From Microbacterium barkeri (GTDB taxonomy: Bacteria; Actinomycetota; Actinomycetes; Actinomycetales; Microbacteriaceae), in assembly GCF_027921765.1 (NCBI RefSeq), contig NZ_BSEJ01000006.1, positions 62,001-126,000 on the forward strand: 64,000 nucleotides of DNA, given 5' to 3'. The translations under genes and the position numbers were made by a program. Positions 15,594 to 24,003 of this stretch are shown here, one piece after another. The notes beneath the pieces are model-generated. The model saw only the letters and a program-made list of their open reading frames with translations, was not told the origin of the DNA and searched no databases. Positions within the stretch are counted from its first letter, which is position 1; each line of letters starts with the position of its first letter.

Positions 15594-16583
15594 TCAGCTC
15601 CGGGCCCGCGTGCGGGGGTCGATGAGGCCGTAGAACAGGTCCACGACGAGGTTCGCGCCGAGCACCGCGAGGGTGATGAAGAGGAACAGCCCCTGCATGA
15701 GCGCGTAGTCGTTGTTCGTGACCGCCGACAGGAGCTTCGATCCGATCCCGGGGTACGAGAACACCTGCTCGGTGACGACGGACCCGCCGACGACGAACCC
15801 GAGCGAGATCGCGAAGCCCGCGATCGACGGCAGCACGGCGTTGCGCGCCGCGTAGCTGCGCAGGATGTGCGACGCCGGCAGACCCTTCGCGTGGGCGGTG
15901 AGGATGTAGTCCTCCGAGAGGGTCGAGACCATCATGTTGCGCATGCCCAGCAGCCATCCGCCCAACGAGGCGATGACGATCGTCAGCGCCGGCAGGAAGC
16001 CGTAGTAGACGGCGGAGCCGATGAACTCGGCGTTCCACCCCGGGTTGAGCGCCACGTCGTACCCGCCCTGCGAGGGGAACATCCCGAGCAGGGTCGCGAA
16101 GAAGTAGACGAGGATGAGCGCGAGCCAGAAGTAGGGCACCGCTGCCAGCAGGGTGGTCGCCGGCACGAGGGAGTCGAGCCACGTGCCGGGCTTCCACCCG
16201 ACGAGGGCGCCGAGGCCGACGCCGATGACGAACGAGAGCACCGTCGCGATGCCGATGAGGGCGATCGTCCACGGCAGGGACTGCCCGATGACCTCCGTGA
16301 CCGGCGCCGGGAAGTAGGTCACCGACAGGCCGAGGTCGCCGCGCAGCACGTTCACGAGGTAGCTCCCGTACTGCACGATGAGCGGCTCCGACGTGTTGCC
16401 GCCGAGGAGGAGCTCGTAGGCCGCCCGGGTCTCCGCCGTCACCGTGCCGCCGCGCTGCTGGAGCTTGGCGAGCAGGATGTCGACGGGGTTGCCCGGGAGC
16501 AGCCTCGGGATGAGGAAGTTGAGCGTCAGCGCCGCCCACAGGGCGACGAGGTAGAAGCCCAGCTTGCGCAGGAAATAGCTCAT
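15594..16583 (-). CDS. ABC transporter permease (OppB/DppB type)
   Basis: 329 aa permease beginning with a hydrophobic helix (MSYFLRKLGFYLVALWAALTL is partly visible as the first segment), LIPRLLPGNPVDIL, a long extracytoplasmic loop, then the BPD_transp_1 domain with its coupling loop SEDYILTAHAKGLP. These are the standard blocks of the OppB family. It pairs with the OppC-type permease. The gap to the binding-protein gene upstream is 40 bases, with no terminator seen, so it is co-transcribed. Confidence 0.9.
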   Translation of the reverse strand: MSYFLRKLGFYLVALWAALTLNFLIPRLLPGNPVDILLAKLQQRGGTVTAETRAAYELLLGGNTSEPLIVQYGSYLVNVLRGDLGLSVTYFPAPVTEVIGQSLPWTIALIGIATVLSFVIGVGLGALVGWKPGTWLDSLVPATTLLAAVPYFWLALILVYFFATLLGMFPSQGGYDVALNPGWNAEFIGSAVYYGFLPALTIVIASLGGWLLGMRNMMVSTLSEDYILTAHAKGLPASHILRSYAARNAVLPSIAGFAISLGFVVGGSVVTEQVFSYPGIGSKLLSAVTNNDYALMQGLFLFITLAVLGANLVVDLFYGLIDPRTRARS

Positions 16584-16623
16584 GAGGTCGCGCCTCCCGT
16601 CTCGAACTCCTCCTCGGCCACGG

Positions 16624-18327
16624 TCACTTGCCCGTCGGCTCGAGGGCCTTGAAGACCTCGGCGTTGTCAGGCGATGCCCACACGGCCGGGAACGCGTACA
16701 GGTCGTCCTCGGTCGGCCATCCGCTGAACTTCTCGACGTTGTACTCGCTGGTCGTGCCGCCGGTCAGGATCGGGATGTAGGGCATGTCCTCGACGATCGC
16801 CGCCTGGATGACGTCGAACTGCTCCTGCCGCGTCGCGGTGTCGTCCGGGTTCGTGCGCTTGAGGACGGCGAGCGCCTCGTCGACGGCCGGGTCGCTGAAG
16901 CGCGCCACGTTGACGGGAGCCGCCTGGCCGACCTCGGCGGTGTTCGCCGACGAGAGGAAGTTGTTGTACAGGTAGTACGGGTCGCTCACCGCGCCCTGGC
17001 CGAGCGAGTCGATCGCGAGCTGGTACGTGCCCTTGCTCTTCTTGTCGGTCCACTCGTTCCACGAGGACTGCGACGCCGAGAGGCCGATGCCGGCCGCCTT
17101 CAGCTGCTGCGACATCGTGTCGATCGCCGTGATGTAGTCGGTCCAGCCCGTCACGACCTCGACGGTGAGCTCGAGCTTGACGCCGTCCTTCGCGTAGATG
17201 CCGTCCGAGCCCTTCTCGTAGCCCGCGCCCGTGAGGATCTCGTCGACCTTGTCGAGGTCGGTCTTCGCGGGCGCGACCTTCTCGTCGATCTCCGCCGAGA
17301 TGAACTGCTCCTGCGCGGGAAGCAGGGCGAACGTCGGCGACATCTCGCTCGCCGTGCCCTGGAACGCGAGGGCGTTGAGCTGGTCGCGGTCCATGGCGTA
17401 GTAGATGGCCTGACGGACGGCCGGGTCGGTCTGCGGGCCCTCGCAGCCGAGGTCGGCGTTCGAGCACGACAGGAGCGCTATCTGGTTCATGGGCACCGTG
17501 ATCGCCTCGTAGCCGGGGTAGTTCTCCGAAACGTTCTCGATGTCGGGCACGGGGCCCGTCTGCCAGTCGATCGTGCCCGCGGCGAGCGCGTCGGCGCCGG
17601 CCGTGTTGCCCGACAGCGACAGGTAGCGGACGTTCTTCACGGCGGGAGCGCCGCCCCAGTAGTCCTCGTTGGCCGAGAGCGTGAACGCCTGCGGCTTGAA
17701 CTCGCCGAGGACGTACGGCCCCGTGCCGACCGGCTCGGCCATGACGTCGGTCGTGGGGTCGACGTCGCCCCACAGGTGCTCGGGCACGATGAAGGTCTTG
17801 CCGAGCACCTCCGGGCCGGTGACGAACGCGGGCTCGGGGAACGCGATCGAGACGTGCGTCGCGTCGACCTTGGTGACCTCGCCGTTGAAGCCGCCCGTGT
17901 TGAGCGCCGGGTTGTCGCGGATGAGCTCGAAGGTGAAGACGACGTCGTCGGCGTCGAACGCCTCGCCGTCGGTCCAGGTCACGCCGTCGCGGAGCGTGAT
18001 GTCGAGCTGCGTGCCGTCCTCGTTCCAGGCGTACTCGGTCGCGAGCAGCGGCACGTAGTCGTTCGTGTTCGCGTTGGTGACGAAGAACAGGGATTCGTAG
18101 ATCGTGCCGAGGCCGCCGATCTTCGAGGGCGAGAACGGGTTGAAGTTGATCTGGTAGTCGCCGGACTGGCCGGTGTAGGCGACGAGGGTGTCGGCGGAGC
18201 CGGAGCCGCCGTTGGAGCCCGAGGCGCCGCCCGAGGGCGCGCAGGCGGTGAGGGCGAGGCCGAGGGCGGCGGCCCCTGCGGCGAGCGCCAGGGAGGCGCG
18301 GCGTCCGCGTGCTGTGCGAAGAAACAT
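16624..18327 (-). CDS. Extracellular solute-binding lipoprotein, family 5 (probable oligosaccharide receptor)
   Basis: 567 aa from ATG 18325-18327 with GGAAAGGAC just upstream. The frame is open further back through non-family residues. The N-terminal signal peptide ends in the lipobox LALTAC, so the protein is lipid-anchored outside the membrane. The family-5 fold is shown by the LYESLFFVTN start, LRDGVTWTDGEAFDADDVVFT, VGTGPYVL and VRQAIYYAMDRDQL. Family 5 proteins bind peptides, but also oligosaccharides: in Thermotoga such proteins bind manno- and cello-oligosaccharides. Here the operon lies between two alpha-galactosidases and a beta-mannosidase, so a galactosyl-manno-oligosaccharide is the likelier ligand. 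Preceded by a good promoter (18419-18447). Confidence 0.85.
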   Translation of the reverse strand: MFLRTARGRRASLALAAGAAALGLALTACAPSGGASGSNGGSGSADTLVAYTGQSGDYQINFNPFSPSKIGGLGTIYESLFFVTNANTNDYVPLLATEYAWNEDGTQLDITLRDGVTWTDGEAFDADDVVFTFELIRDNPALNTGGFNGEVTKVDATHVSIAFPEPAFVTGPEVLGKTFIVPEHLWGDVDPTTDVMAEPVGTGPYVLGEFKPQAFTLSANEDYWGGAPAVKNVRYLSLSGNTAGADALAAGTIDWQTGPVPDIENVSENYPGYEAITVPMNQIALLSCSNADLGCEGPQTDPAVRQAIYYAMDRDQLNALAFQGTASEMSPTFALLPAQEQFISAEIDEKVAPAKTDLDKVDEILTGAGYEKGSDGIYAKDGVKLELTVEVVTGWTDYITAIDTMSQQLKAAGIGLSASQSSWNEWTDKKSKGTYQLAIDSLGQGAVSDPYYLYNNFLSSANTAEVGQAAPVNVARFSDPAVDEALAVLKRTNPDDTATRQEQFDVIQAAIVEDMPYIPILTGGTTSEYNVEKFSGWPTEDDLYAFPAVWASPDNAEVFKALEPTGK

Positions 18328-18415
18328 CGTTGTCCTTTCCTCACGCCGCGGCGGAGGCCGTCGGCGTCGACGAGCCCTGGAGACCAGGGTTCCGGGAGGC
18401 GGGCTCCCGTTGCGA

Positions 18416-18467
18416 CCATTGTTACGCACTGAAACGAACTCGGTCAAGGGCGTTTCGTAACGAATGG
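18416..18467 (-). promoter_or_regulatory. Promoter with overlapping inverted repeats, ABC transporter operon
   Basis: On the minus strand TTGACC (18442-18447) and TAACAA (18419-18424) are 17 bases apart, a strong SigA-type promoter. CCATTGTTACG (18416-18426), which covers the -10, is mirrored by CGTAACGAATGG (18456-18467) upstream of the -35 with one extra base. An inner pair GAAACG / CGTTTC (18431-18436, 18451-18456) flanks the -35. CTGAAACGAA (18429-18438) resembles the CTGAAACAAA half-site at 9341-9350. These repeats probably bind a repressor. Confidence 0.65.
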
Positions 18468-18475
18468 AACAAAGA

Positions 18476-18511
18476 GCCCGCCCACGCCGCGGAGCTGCGG
18501 CGTGGGCGGGC
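18476..18511 (-). terminator. Terminator of the beta-mannosidase gene
   Basis: Perfect 15-bp GC-rich stem GCCCGCCCACGCCGC / GCGGCGTGGGCGGGC with a 6-base loop, 17 bases after the beta-mannosidase stop. On the minus strand it is followed by TCTTTGTT. It separates the mannosidase transcript from the transporter promoter. Confidence 0.88.
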
Positions 18512-18527
18512 GAGGGATGGCGCGGCG

Positions 18528-20966
18528 TCAGGCCCTGAGGTCGCCCGCGTGCCGGAGGACGAGCGGAGCGGTGAACGCCGACGGGTCGACATCCTCGGGC
18601 GCTCCGGTCACGGTGAAGACGTGCTCCTCGCCGGGGAGCAGGCTCACGAGCCCCGTGTCGACGGCGGCATCGCGGTGGCCGCGATCGGCCAGGAGGAAGA
18701 CGTCGCGCACGTACGAGCGGGCCGTCACGTGCACCCGCACCGCGCCATCCGCCCGCTCGGCGCGCACCTCGAGCGGCGCGCGATCGAGCGACTGCTCGAC
18801 CACCTCGGCGAAGTCGTGCAGCGCGCGCCCGAAGCCGGCCGCATCGACGACGAGCACCTCGCCGGTCGGCTCGCCCGCTGCCGCGACCTCGGCCGGCAGG
18901 GCGACCGTGGCGGCACCGCGCGCCTCGACCTCGGCGGCGATGACCGCCTCGGCCCGCACGGTGCCGTCGAACGCGAGCCGGCGCACGACGAGGTCGCCGC
19001 TCCACGCCTCGTCGGCGTCGTTGAGGAGCACCGCCGCGAGCCCGTCTCCGGCCGGCTGGATCGTCGCGAACCGCGGCGCGTACACGGCCTTGAGCGCGTA
19101 CCAGAGCGGCTTGCGCCGCTCGGCGAAGTCGACGGCGGCCCACGAGATGACGGGCCAGTCGTCGTTCAGCTGCCACACGATCGTCCCGGTGTTGTACGGC
19201 GAGAGCGACCGGAAGTACGAGATGCCGAACCGCAGCGCGGCCGCCTGGTTCAGCTGCGTCGCCCAGTGCCAGTCGTCGATCGTCTTCGGGGCCGGCAGGT
19301 GCGGCCCGTACCCGCGCTCGAGGTTGATGTTGCCCTGCCACGCCTTCTGGTGCACGAGCATCTGCGCCCCCTGGGGGTCGAGCGGCGCGTCGTGCACGAC
19401 ATCCGTGAGCGTCGTCCACGCGGGCGGGCCCTGGAACCCGAACTCGGCGACGAAGCGCGGCTTCCACTCGCGGTACGAGGCGTAGTCCTTGGTGTTCCAC
19501 ACGTCCCAGATGTGCACGGTGCCGTACTGGTCGAGGTTCGGGCTGAGGTACGACGAGAACGAGTACGGGCTGCCCGCGGAGTAGAAGCGCGTCGGGTCGA
19601 GCTCCGCGAGGAGCGCGGGGAACATCCGGCGGTAGTACGCCTCGCCCCACGTGAGTCCGCCGAGCTTCGAGCGCCACCCCCAGTCGGCATAGGCGACGAT
19701 GTTCTCGTTGTTGCCGTTCCAGATGACGAGCGACGGATGGGGCGAGAGGCGCGTGATGGCCTCGCGGGCCTCGGCCTCGATCTCGCGCGAGAGCCACTCC
19801 TCCTCAGCGTACGCGGCGCATGCGAGGAGGAAGTCCTGCCAGACGAGCACGCCCTGCTCGTCGCAGAGGTCGTAGAAGTCGTCGGACTCGTAGATCCCGC
19901 CGCCCCACACGCGCAGGAGGTTCATGTTGGCCTCGGTGGCGCCGGCGATGCGGCGCGCGTACCGGTCCCGGTCGACCTCGGTGAGGAACGCGTGATCGGG
20001 GATCCAGTTCGCGCCGCGCACGTGGATGAGCCGGCCGTTCACGTGGAGGGCGAACGGGCTGCCGTCCTCATCGGGGGCGATGTCGACGTGCACGGTGCGG
20101 AAGCCGACCCGCCCCCGCCACGCGTCGACATCCGCGAGGCGCACGGCGACGTCGTAGAGCGGCTGCGCGCCGTGGCCGCGGGGCCACCACAGGTCGGCGT
20201 CGGGCACCTCGACGCGGACGCGCGCGGAGGTCTCCCCCGGCGCGACCTCGACCTGCGCGACGCGGTCGTCGATCTCGACCTCCACCCGCAGCGGGCCACG
20301 GCGGAGACCGTCGGCCCGCTCGATCGCGACGTGGGCCTCGAGCACGCCGGTCGTGCCCTCGACGTCGACGAGCGGGCGCACGGACGCGATGCGCGCGGTC
20401 GACCACGTCTCGATCCGGATCGGCTTCCAGATGCCCGACGCCGCGACGTCGATGCCCCAGTCCCACCCGAAGCTGCTGCCCATCTTGCGCAGCGCGTTGT
20501 AGGGATGGTGATTCACGTGCGGGCGCGCCCCGTGCCGCTCCGAGCGCTCGTGCGCGGCGGGCACGGGCGCGTCGAAGTCGATCCGGAGCGCGTTCTCGCC
20601 CTCGACGAGCGCGGCGCCGAGGTCGAAGCGGTAGCTTCGGTGCTGGTTCTCGGTGCGGCCGATCTCGACGCCGTTGAGCGTGATCGTCGCGAGCGTGTCG
20701 AGACCCTCGGCGACGAGGTCGCGGCGCTCCGAGCCGTCCTCATGCCACCGGAACGTCGTCTCGAAGCGCCAGTCGACATCGCCGATCCACTGCTGCGTCG
20801 TCTCGTTGTCGCCGTCGAACGGCTCGTCGATGAGACCCGCGCGCAGCAGATCGAGGTGCACCGACCCCGGAACGGTCGCGGGGATGGCCCGGCCGGCGAC
20901 GCCCTCGGGCGCGGGGCCGGAGAGGGCGGTCACGGTCCAGGATTCGGACAGCGGGATGACGGTCAT
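18528..20966 (-). CDS. Beta-mannosidase, GH2
   Basis: 812 aa, full-length GH2 beta-mannosidase that removes mannose from the non-reducing end of beta-manno-oligosaccharides. N-terminal sugar-binding sandwich (IGDVDWRFETTF, a typical GH2 segment), immunoglobulin-like domain, then the TIM barrel. The acid/base Glu is in WNGNNEN (near residue 421) and the nucleophile Glu in AEFGFQG (near 508). MNLLRVWGGGIYE and DFLLACAAY are mannosidase-specific blocks. No signal peptide, so cytoplasmic, acting on imported oligosaccharides. Upstream lies a palindrome (21016-21036); downstream a strong terminator. With the GH36 enzymes it completes a galactomannan-oligosaccharide route. Confidence 0.93.
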   Translation of the reverse strand: MTVIPLSESWTVTALSGPAPEGVAGRAIPATVPGSVHLDLLRAGLIDEPFDGDNETTQQWIGDVDWRFETTFRWHEDGSERRDLVAEGLDTLATITLNGVEIGRTENQHRSYRFDLGAALVEGENALRIDFDAPVPAAHERSERHGARPHVNHHPYNALRKMGSSFGWDWGIDVAASGIWKPIRIETWSTARIASVRPLVDVEGTTGVLEAHVAIERADGLRRGPLRVEVEIDDRVAQVEVAPGETSARVRVEVPDADLWWPRGHGAQPLYDVAVRLADVDAWRGRVGFRTVHVDIAPDEDGSPFALHVNGRLIHVRGANWIPDHAFLTEVDRDRYARRIAGATEANMNLLRVWGGGIYESDDFYDLCDEQGVLVWQDFLLACAAYAEEEWLSREIEAEAREAITRLSPHPSLVIWNGNNENIVAYADWGWRSKLGGLTWGEAYYRRMFPALLAELDPTRFYSAGSPYSFSSYLSPNLDQYGTVHIWDVWNTKDYASYREWKPRFVAEFGFQGPPAWTTLTDVVHDAPLDPQGAQMLVHQKAWQGNINLERGYGPHLPAPKTIDDWHWATQLNQAAALRFGISYFRSLSPYNTGTIVWQLNDDWPVISWAAVDFAERRKPLWYALKAVYAPRFATIQPAGDGLAAVLLNDADEAWSGDLVVRRLAFDGTVRAEAVIAAEVEARGAATVALPAEVAAAGEPTGEVLVVDAAGFGRALHDFAEVVEQSLDRAPLEVRAERADGAVRVHVTARSYVRDVFLLADRGHRDAAVDTGLVSLLPGEEHVFTVTGAPEDVDPSAFTAPLVLRHAGDLRA

Positions 20967-21015
20967 GCGGCTCCTTCGCCTCGGGCGCCCACTCGGCGGA
21001 GCGCTGTACTTAGTT

Positions 21016-21036
21016 CCATAGTCTTACAAACTATGG
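21016..21036. promoter_or_regulatory. Palindromic operator candidate upstream of beta-mannosidase
   Basis: CCATAGT, seven bases, ACTATGG: a perfect 7+7 inverted repeat 50 bases upstream of the beta-mannosidase ATG. The block is AT-rich compared with its surroundings and includes ACAAAC, which recalls the ROK half-site. It probably regulates the mannosidase gene. Confidence 0.5.
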
Positions 21037-21072
21037 CGCACAACGCGAGAGGGAAACCCGGCGGACGACCCG

Positions 21073-21720
21073 CTACAGAACGACCACGCGCCCGTCGTCG
21101 CGGCGCAGCGTGAGGCGGTAGCCGGCGGGAGCGCCCTCCTCGACCTCCGCGACGCCGTCGCCCAGGCCGAGGGCGTCGAGCTCACGGCGCAGGGGCGCGG
21201 GGTCGGGCTCCACGCGGACGAGCGACACGAGCTCGATCGCGGGGATGGCCGACAGTCCGGGCTGCGCGGTCGCGCCCCAGTCGATGAGGAACGGCACGTC
21301 CAGCCGGACGTCCTCGCCGCGCGTGAGGCGCCATTCGAGGAGCTCCCCGTCGGGTGTGCGCCGCGACAGCGGCTCGATCGGGCCCGGGTCGTACCCCCGC
21401 TCGCGCGCCGTGGCGACCGTCGCGTCGAGGTCGTCGGGGTGCACGGCGTACGTCTGCACGCTCGGCGCGGTGAGGCCCGCGATGCCGAACTTCGTCGGGA
21501 GCGCGGCGTCCTTCCGGTCGGGGTCGGGGCCGATGAGCTCGATGTACTGCGGGCCGCGCTCTCCGGCGACCGTGAGGGCGACGAGCGCGTTCGCGGTGCC
21601 CGTGGGATGCACGCCGCCGGGCGCGGCGCTCACCCCGGTCTCCTGCGCGAACCACCGCACGAGCGCGTCGAGATCGGGGCCTGCGATCACGACGTGGTCG
21701 AGGAGCCGCGGGATGCTCAT
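21073..21720 (-). CDS. VOC / glyoxalase-like domain protein
   Basis: 215 aa from ATG 21718-21720, overlapping the stop of the previous gene (ATGA). The start MSIPRLLDHVVIAGPDLDAL and the pattern of two beta-alpha-beta-beta-beta units match the Glyoxalase_3-type (PF13468) vicinal-oxygen-chelate family. VOC proteins include dioxygenases, isomerases and binding or resistance proteins; the metal ligands cannot be assigned here with confidence beyond an N-terminal His (DHV). Last gene of the transporter / monooxygenase operon, so it probably acts on a product of the flavin monooxygenase. Confidence 0.75.
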   Translation of the reverse strand: MSIPRLLDHVVIAGPDLDALVRWFAQETGVSAAPGGVHPTGTANALVALTVAGERGPQYIELIGPDPDRKDAALPTKFGIAGLTAPSVQTYAVHPDDLDATVATARERGYDPGPIEPLSRRTPDGELLEWRLTRGEDVRLDVPFLIDWGATAQPGLSAIPAIELVSLVRVEPDPAPLRRELDALGLGDGVAEVEEGAPAGYRLTLRRDDGRVVVL

Positions 21721-22340
21721 GCGCCGCCGCGACGTCGGGCCGGCACCTCGGGCTCGCCGAGCGACAGCATGAGCCGGTTCGCCCAGTTGAAGAACGCGGC
21801 GCCGTTGATCACGTCGACGATCTCGGCGTCGTCGAGGCCGGCCTCGCGGAGGCGGGCGACGTCGTCGCCGTCGAACGCGAGCGGCGTCTCGGCGAGCGCG
21901 ACCGACGACGCCACGATCGCGTTCCAGGTGTCGTCGCCGAGGTCGGCGCCGACGCCCTCGTCGAGGAGGCGCTGCACGTCGTCCTCCCGGCCCGACTCGC
22001 GCGTCGCCGCTGCCGCGTGCACGTGCGCGCAGAACACGCAGCCGTTGTGCCGCGACGTGGCGGCCGCCGCGAGCTCGCGCTCGGCTCGGCCGACGCCGCT
22101 CGAGACGTTGAAGAAGATGTCGAGGTCGGTCAGCGTGCGGGCCCTGAGCGCCTCGGGATCGCGCGCGAGCAGTCGGAAGTACGGCATCTTCGCGCGCGCC
22201 GGCTCGATGAGCGCCTCGCGCTGCGCGTCGGTCAGCTCGTCCTCGGCGACGGGCAGGAGCCACGGCACCCAGCCGAGGCCCTGCTGCGTGAACGCCTCGG
22301 GGCGGGCGAGGTCGGGGTACGCGGTGACGAGCTCGCTCAT
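21717..22340 (-). CDS. Alkylhydroperoxidase-domain protein (AhpD-like, Avi_7169-type)
   Basis: 207 aa all-helical protein of the carboxymuconolactone decarboxylase / AhpD superfamily. The redox pair is present as GCVFCAHVHA, the CxxC-x3-H pattern of peroxidase-type AhpD proteins. FFNWANRLM is a conserved late helix. Start ATG 22338-22340 overlaps the next upstream gene's stop by 4 bases. From memory it corresponds to an NCBI family that travels with a CMD protein and a luciferase-like monooxygenase (TIGR04030). It may reduce a peroxide or repair a flavin-derived product. Cytoplasmic. Confidence 0.75.
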   Translation of the reverse strand: MSELVTAYPDLARPEAFTQQGLGWVPWLLPVAEDELTDAQREALIEPARAKMPYFRLLARDPEALRARTLTDLDIFFNVSSGVGRAERELAAAATSRHNGCVFCAHVHAAAATRESGREDDVQRLLDEGVGADLGDDTWNAIVASSVALAETPLAFDGDDVARLREAGLDDAEIVDVINGAAFFNWANRLMLSLGEPEVPARRRGGA

Positions 22341-22939
22341 GCGACGCTCCCTTCTGCGGGGTGGGCGGCCAGGACGCGCAGGCCCCAGGCCGCGCGGAGC
22401 TGGAAGGACAGGAAGGCGACGAGCTGCGAGAGCGTGACGATGTCGTCTGCGCTCCAGCCCGCGTCGACGAGCGCCTGGAGCGCCTCCGGCCGCGCCTCGC
22501 GCGGGCGGAAGACGAGCAGGTGCGCGTGCGTGAGCGCGGCGGCGAGCCGCTCGCCGAGTGCTCCGGCGTCGGCCGTCCAGACGAGCCCCTCGCGGCTCTC
22601 GCCAGCGAGACCGGGCTCGCGGTAGACCCCGTACGGACCCGTCGTCGCACCGCTCGCGGCGGCCGCGTCGACCGGCGCGACGAGCTCGGGCGCCTCGTCG
22701 CCGAGCACATCGGCGTAGAAGTCGGTCGCGGCGTCGAAGCCGTGCAGGCGGGCGACGAAGGCGGCGACCGCGTAGCGCTCTGAGAGCGGGAACGTGCCGG
22801 GGTCGGCCGGCTCGAGGAGCGCCTCGAAGCTGCGCTGCGCGTTCTCGCGCGCCTGGGGGCGCTGGTCTCGGATGGCCGACAGCGCGCTGCCCGGGGCGAC
22901 GCCCGCGAGCAGATCGATGATGTCCGCGTTCTGGCTCAT
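22337..22939 (-). CDS. CMD-domain protein (Avi_7170-type)
   Basis: 200 aa helical protein, distantly CMD-like, starting MSQNADIIDLLAGVAPGS. It lacks a CxxC motif, unlike its neighbour, so it is probably a non-redox partner. Late segments DAGWSADDIVTLSQLVAFLSFQ are typical of CMD helices. As recalled, this fits TIGR04029, found only next to the AhpD-like and luciferase-like proteins. It overlaps both neighbours by 4 bases, suggesting a fixed ratio and possibly a complex with the AhpD-like protein. No function is known to me. Confidence 0.7.
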   Translation of the reverse strand: MSQNADIIDLLAGVAPGSALSAIRDQRPQARENAQRSFEALLEPADPGTFPLSERYAVAAFVARLHGFDAATDFYADVLGDEAPELVAPVDAAAASGATTGPYGVYREPGLAGESREGLVWTADAGALGERLAAALTHAHLLVFRPREARPEALQALVDAGWSADDIVTLSQLVAFLSFQLRAAWGLRVLAAHPAEGSVA

Positions 22940-24003
22940 GAGGCTCCTTCGGTTGCGGGGACGAGCGGATGGTGCGCGGTGCGCAGCGACGACGCCGCGT
23001 CGGCGCCGGTCGCGTACCCGAGCCGCGGGGCGACCTCGGTCGCCAGCAGCTCGAGGGAGCGGAGCGTGAGCTCGTGGGGCGCCGCGACCGAGTGCACCTG
23101 GAACGACACATCGGTCGCGGCGGAGATCGCCGCGTCGGCCGCGAGCGTCGCGACGACCTCGTCGACCGTGCCGATGTGGGTGTCGGTGATGCGCACGAGC
23201 TCGTCGATCCCGAGCCGGTCGGCGTCGAGGCCGAACATGGTCTCGGCGAGCCGACGCAGGCCATCCTGCGCGAGCTCGAGCACGCGCGTGCGGTTCTCGG
23301 GGTCGACGACGACCGCCGTGCGCGACGCGAGGACGCGCGCGGGCGCGCCGTCGGGAAGCGCGTCTCGGTGCGCCTCGATGATCGGCAGCTGCACCGTGTG
23401 CAGGGGCGCGTCGGCCGCTCCCTCGGGGCGCGGCTGCGTGCGCGAGAGCATGAGCCCGTCGCCGCGCTCGCCGGCACGGCGCCCTCCGTCGACCGAGAAC
23501 GTCGCCTGCCACAGGCGCCGTGCGAGATCGCCGCCGTCGGGGTACATGCGCGACGCGGTGCCGCGGATGCCGCGCCCCTCGAGCGCATCGAGGAGGACGG
23601 CGAAGTGGTCCGCGAAGATCTCGCGGCGGCGCGCGGCGTCCTGCCCGAACGCGGCGAACGACGACGGAGTGCCGCCCGAGGCGACGCCGAGCTGCACGCG
23701 CCCGTCGCTCAGACGGTCGAGCACGGCCGCGTCCTCGGCGGCGCGCACCGGGTCGTCGATCGGCAGGGTGAGGACGGCCGTGCCGAGGCCGATGCGCGTC
23801 GTGCGCTCGGCCGCCGCCGCGAGGAGAACGAACGGCGATGGGAGCCCGCCCTCGTGCTCGCCGAAGTGGTGCTGCGCGACCCACGCCGACGCGAAGCCGG
23901 ACTCCTCGGCCTGCGCGATCTGCTCGAGCGCGAACCGATAGCGGTCCGCCGCCGGCGCCTCCTCGAGAAGGCGCGAGAAGAATCCCAGACGCGGTCCGGT
24001 CAT
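22936..24003 (-). CDS. Luciferase-like FMN-dependent monooxygenase (KPN_01858-type)
   Basis: 355 aa from ATG 24001-24003. The bacterial-luciferase fold is clear: MTGPRLGFFSRL start, FASAWVAQHHFGEHEGG, IGLGTAVLTLPIDDPVR, LSDGRVQLGVASGG and a C-terminal half with THIGTVDEVV. Such LLM enzymes use reduced FMN and oxygen to oxidise ketones, sulphonates, amines or thioethers. A reductase is not encoded in the operon, so reduced flavin must come from elsewhere. Its place between an importer and AhpD/CMD/VOC proteins suggests catabolism or desulphurisation of an imported compound. Family recalled as TIGR04027. Substrate unknown. Confidence 0.8.
   Translation of the reverse strand: MTGPRLGFFSRLLEEAPAADRYRFALEQIAQAEESGFASAWVAQHHFGEHEGGLPSPFVLLAAAAERTTRIGLGTAVLTLPIDDPVRAAEDAAVLDRLSDGRVQLGVASGGTPSSFAAFGQDAARRREIFADHFAVLLDALEGRGIRGTASRMYPDGGDLARRLWQATFSVDGGRRAGERGDGLMLSRTQPRPEGAADAPLHTVQLPIIEAHRDALPDGAPARVLASRTAVVVDPENRTRVLELAQDGLRRLAETMFGLDADRLGIDELVRITDTHIGTVDEVVATLAADAAISAATDVSFQVHSVAAPHELTLRSLELLATEVAPRLGYATGADAASSLRTAHHPLVPATEGAS

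Noticed and set aside
12805..18327. Plain oligopeptide transporter
   Set aside because: The fold allows it, but the surrounding GH36 and GH2 genes and ROK regulator make oligosaccharide uptake more likely; peptide uptake kept as an alternative.
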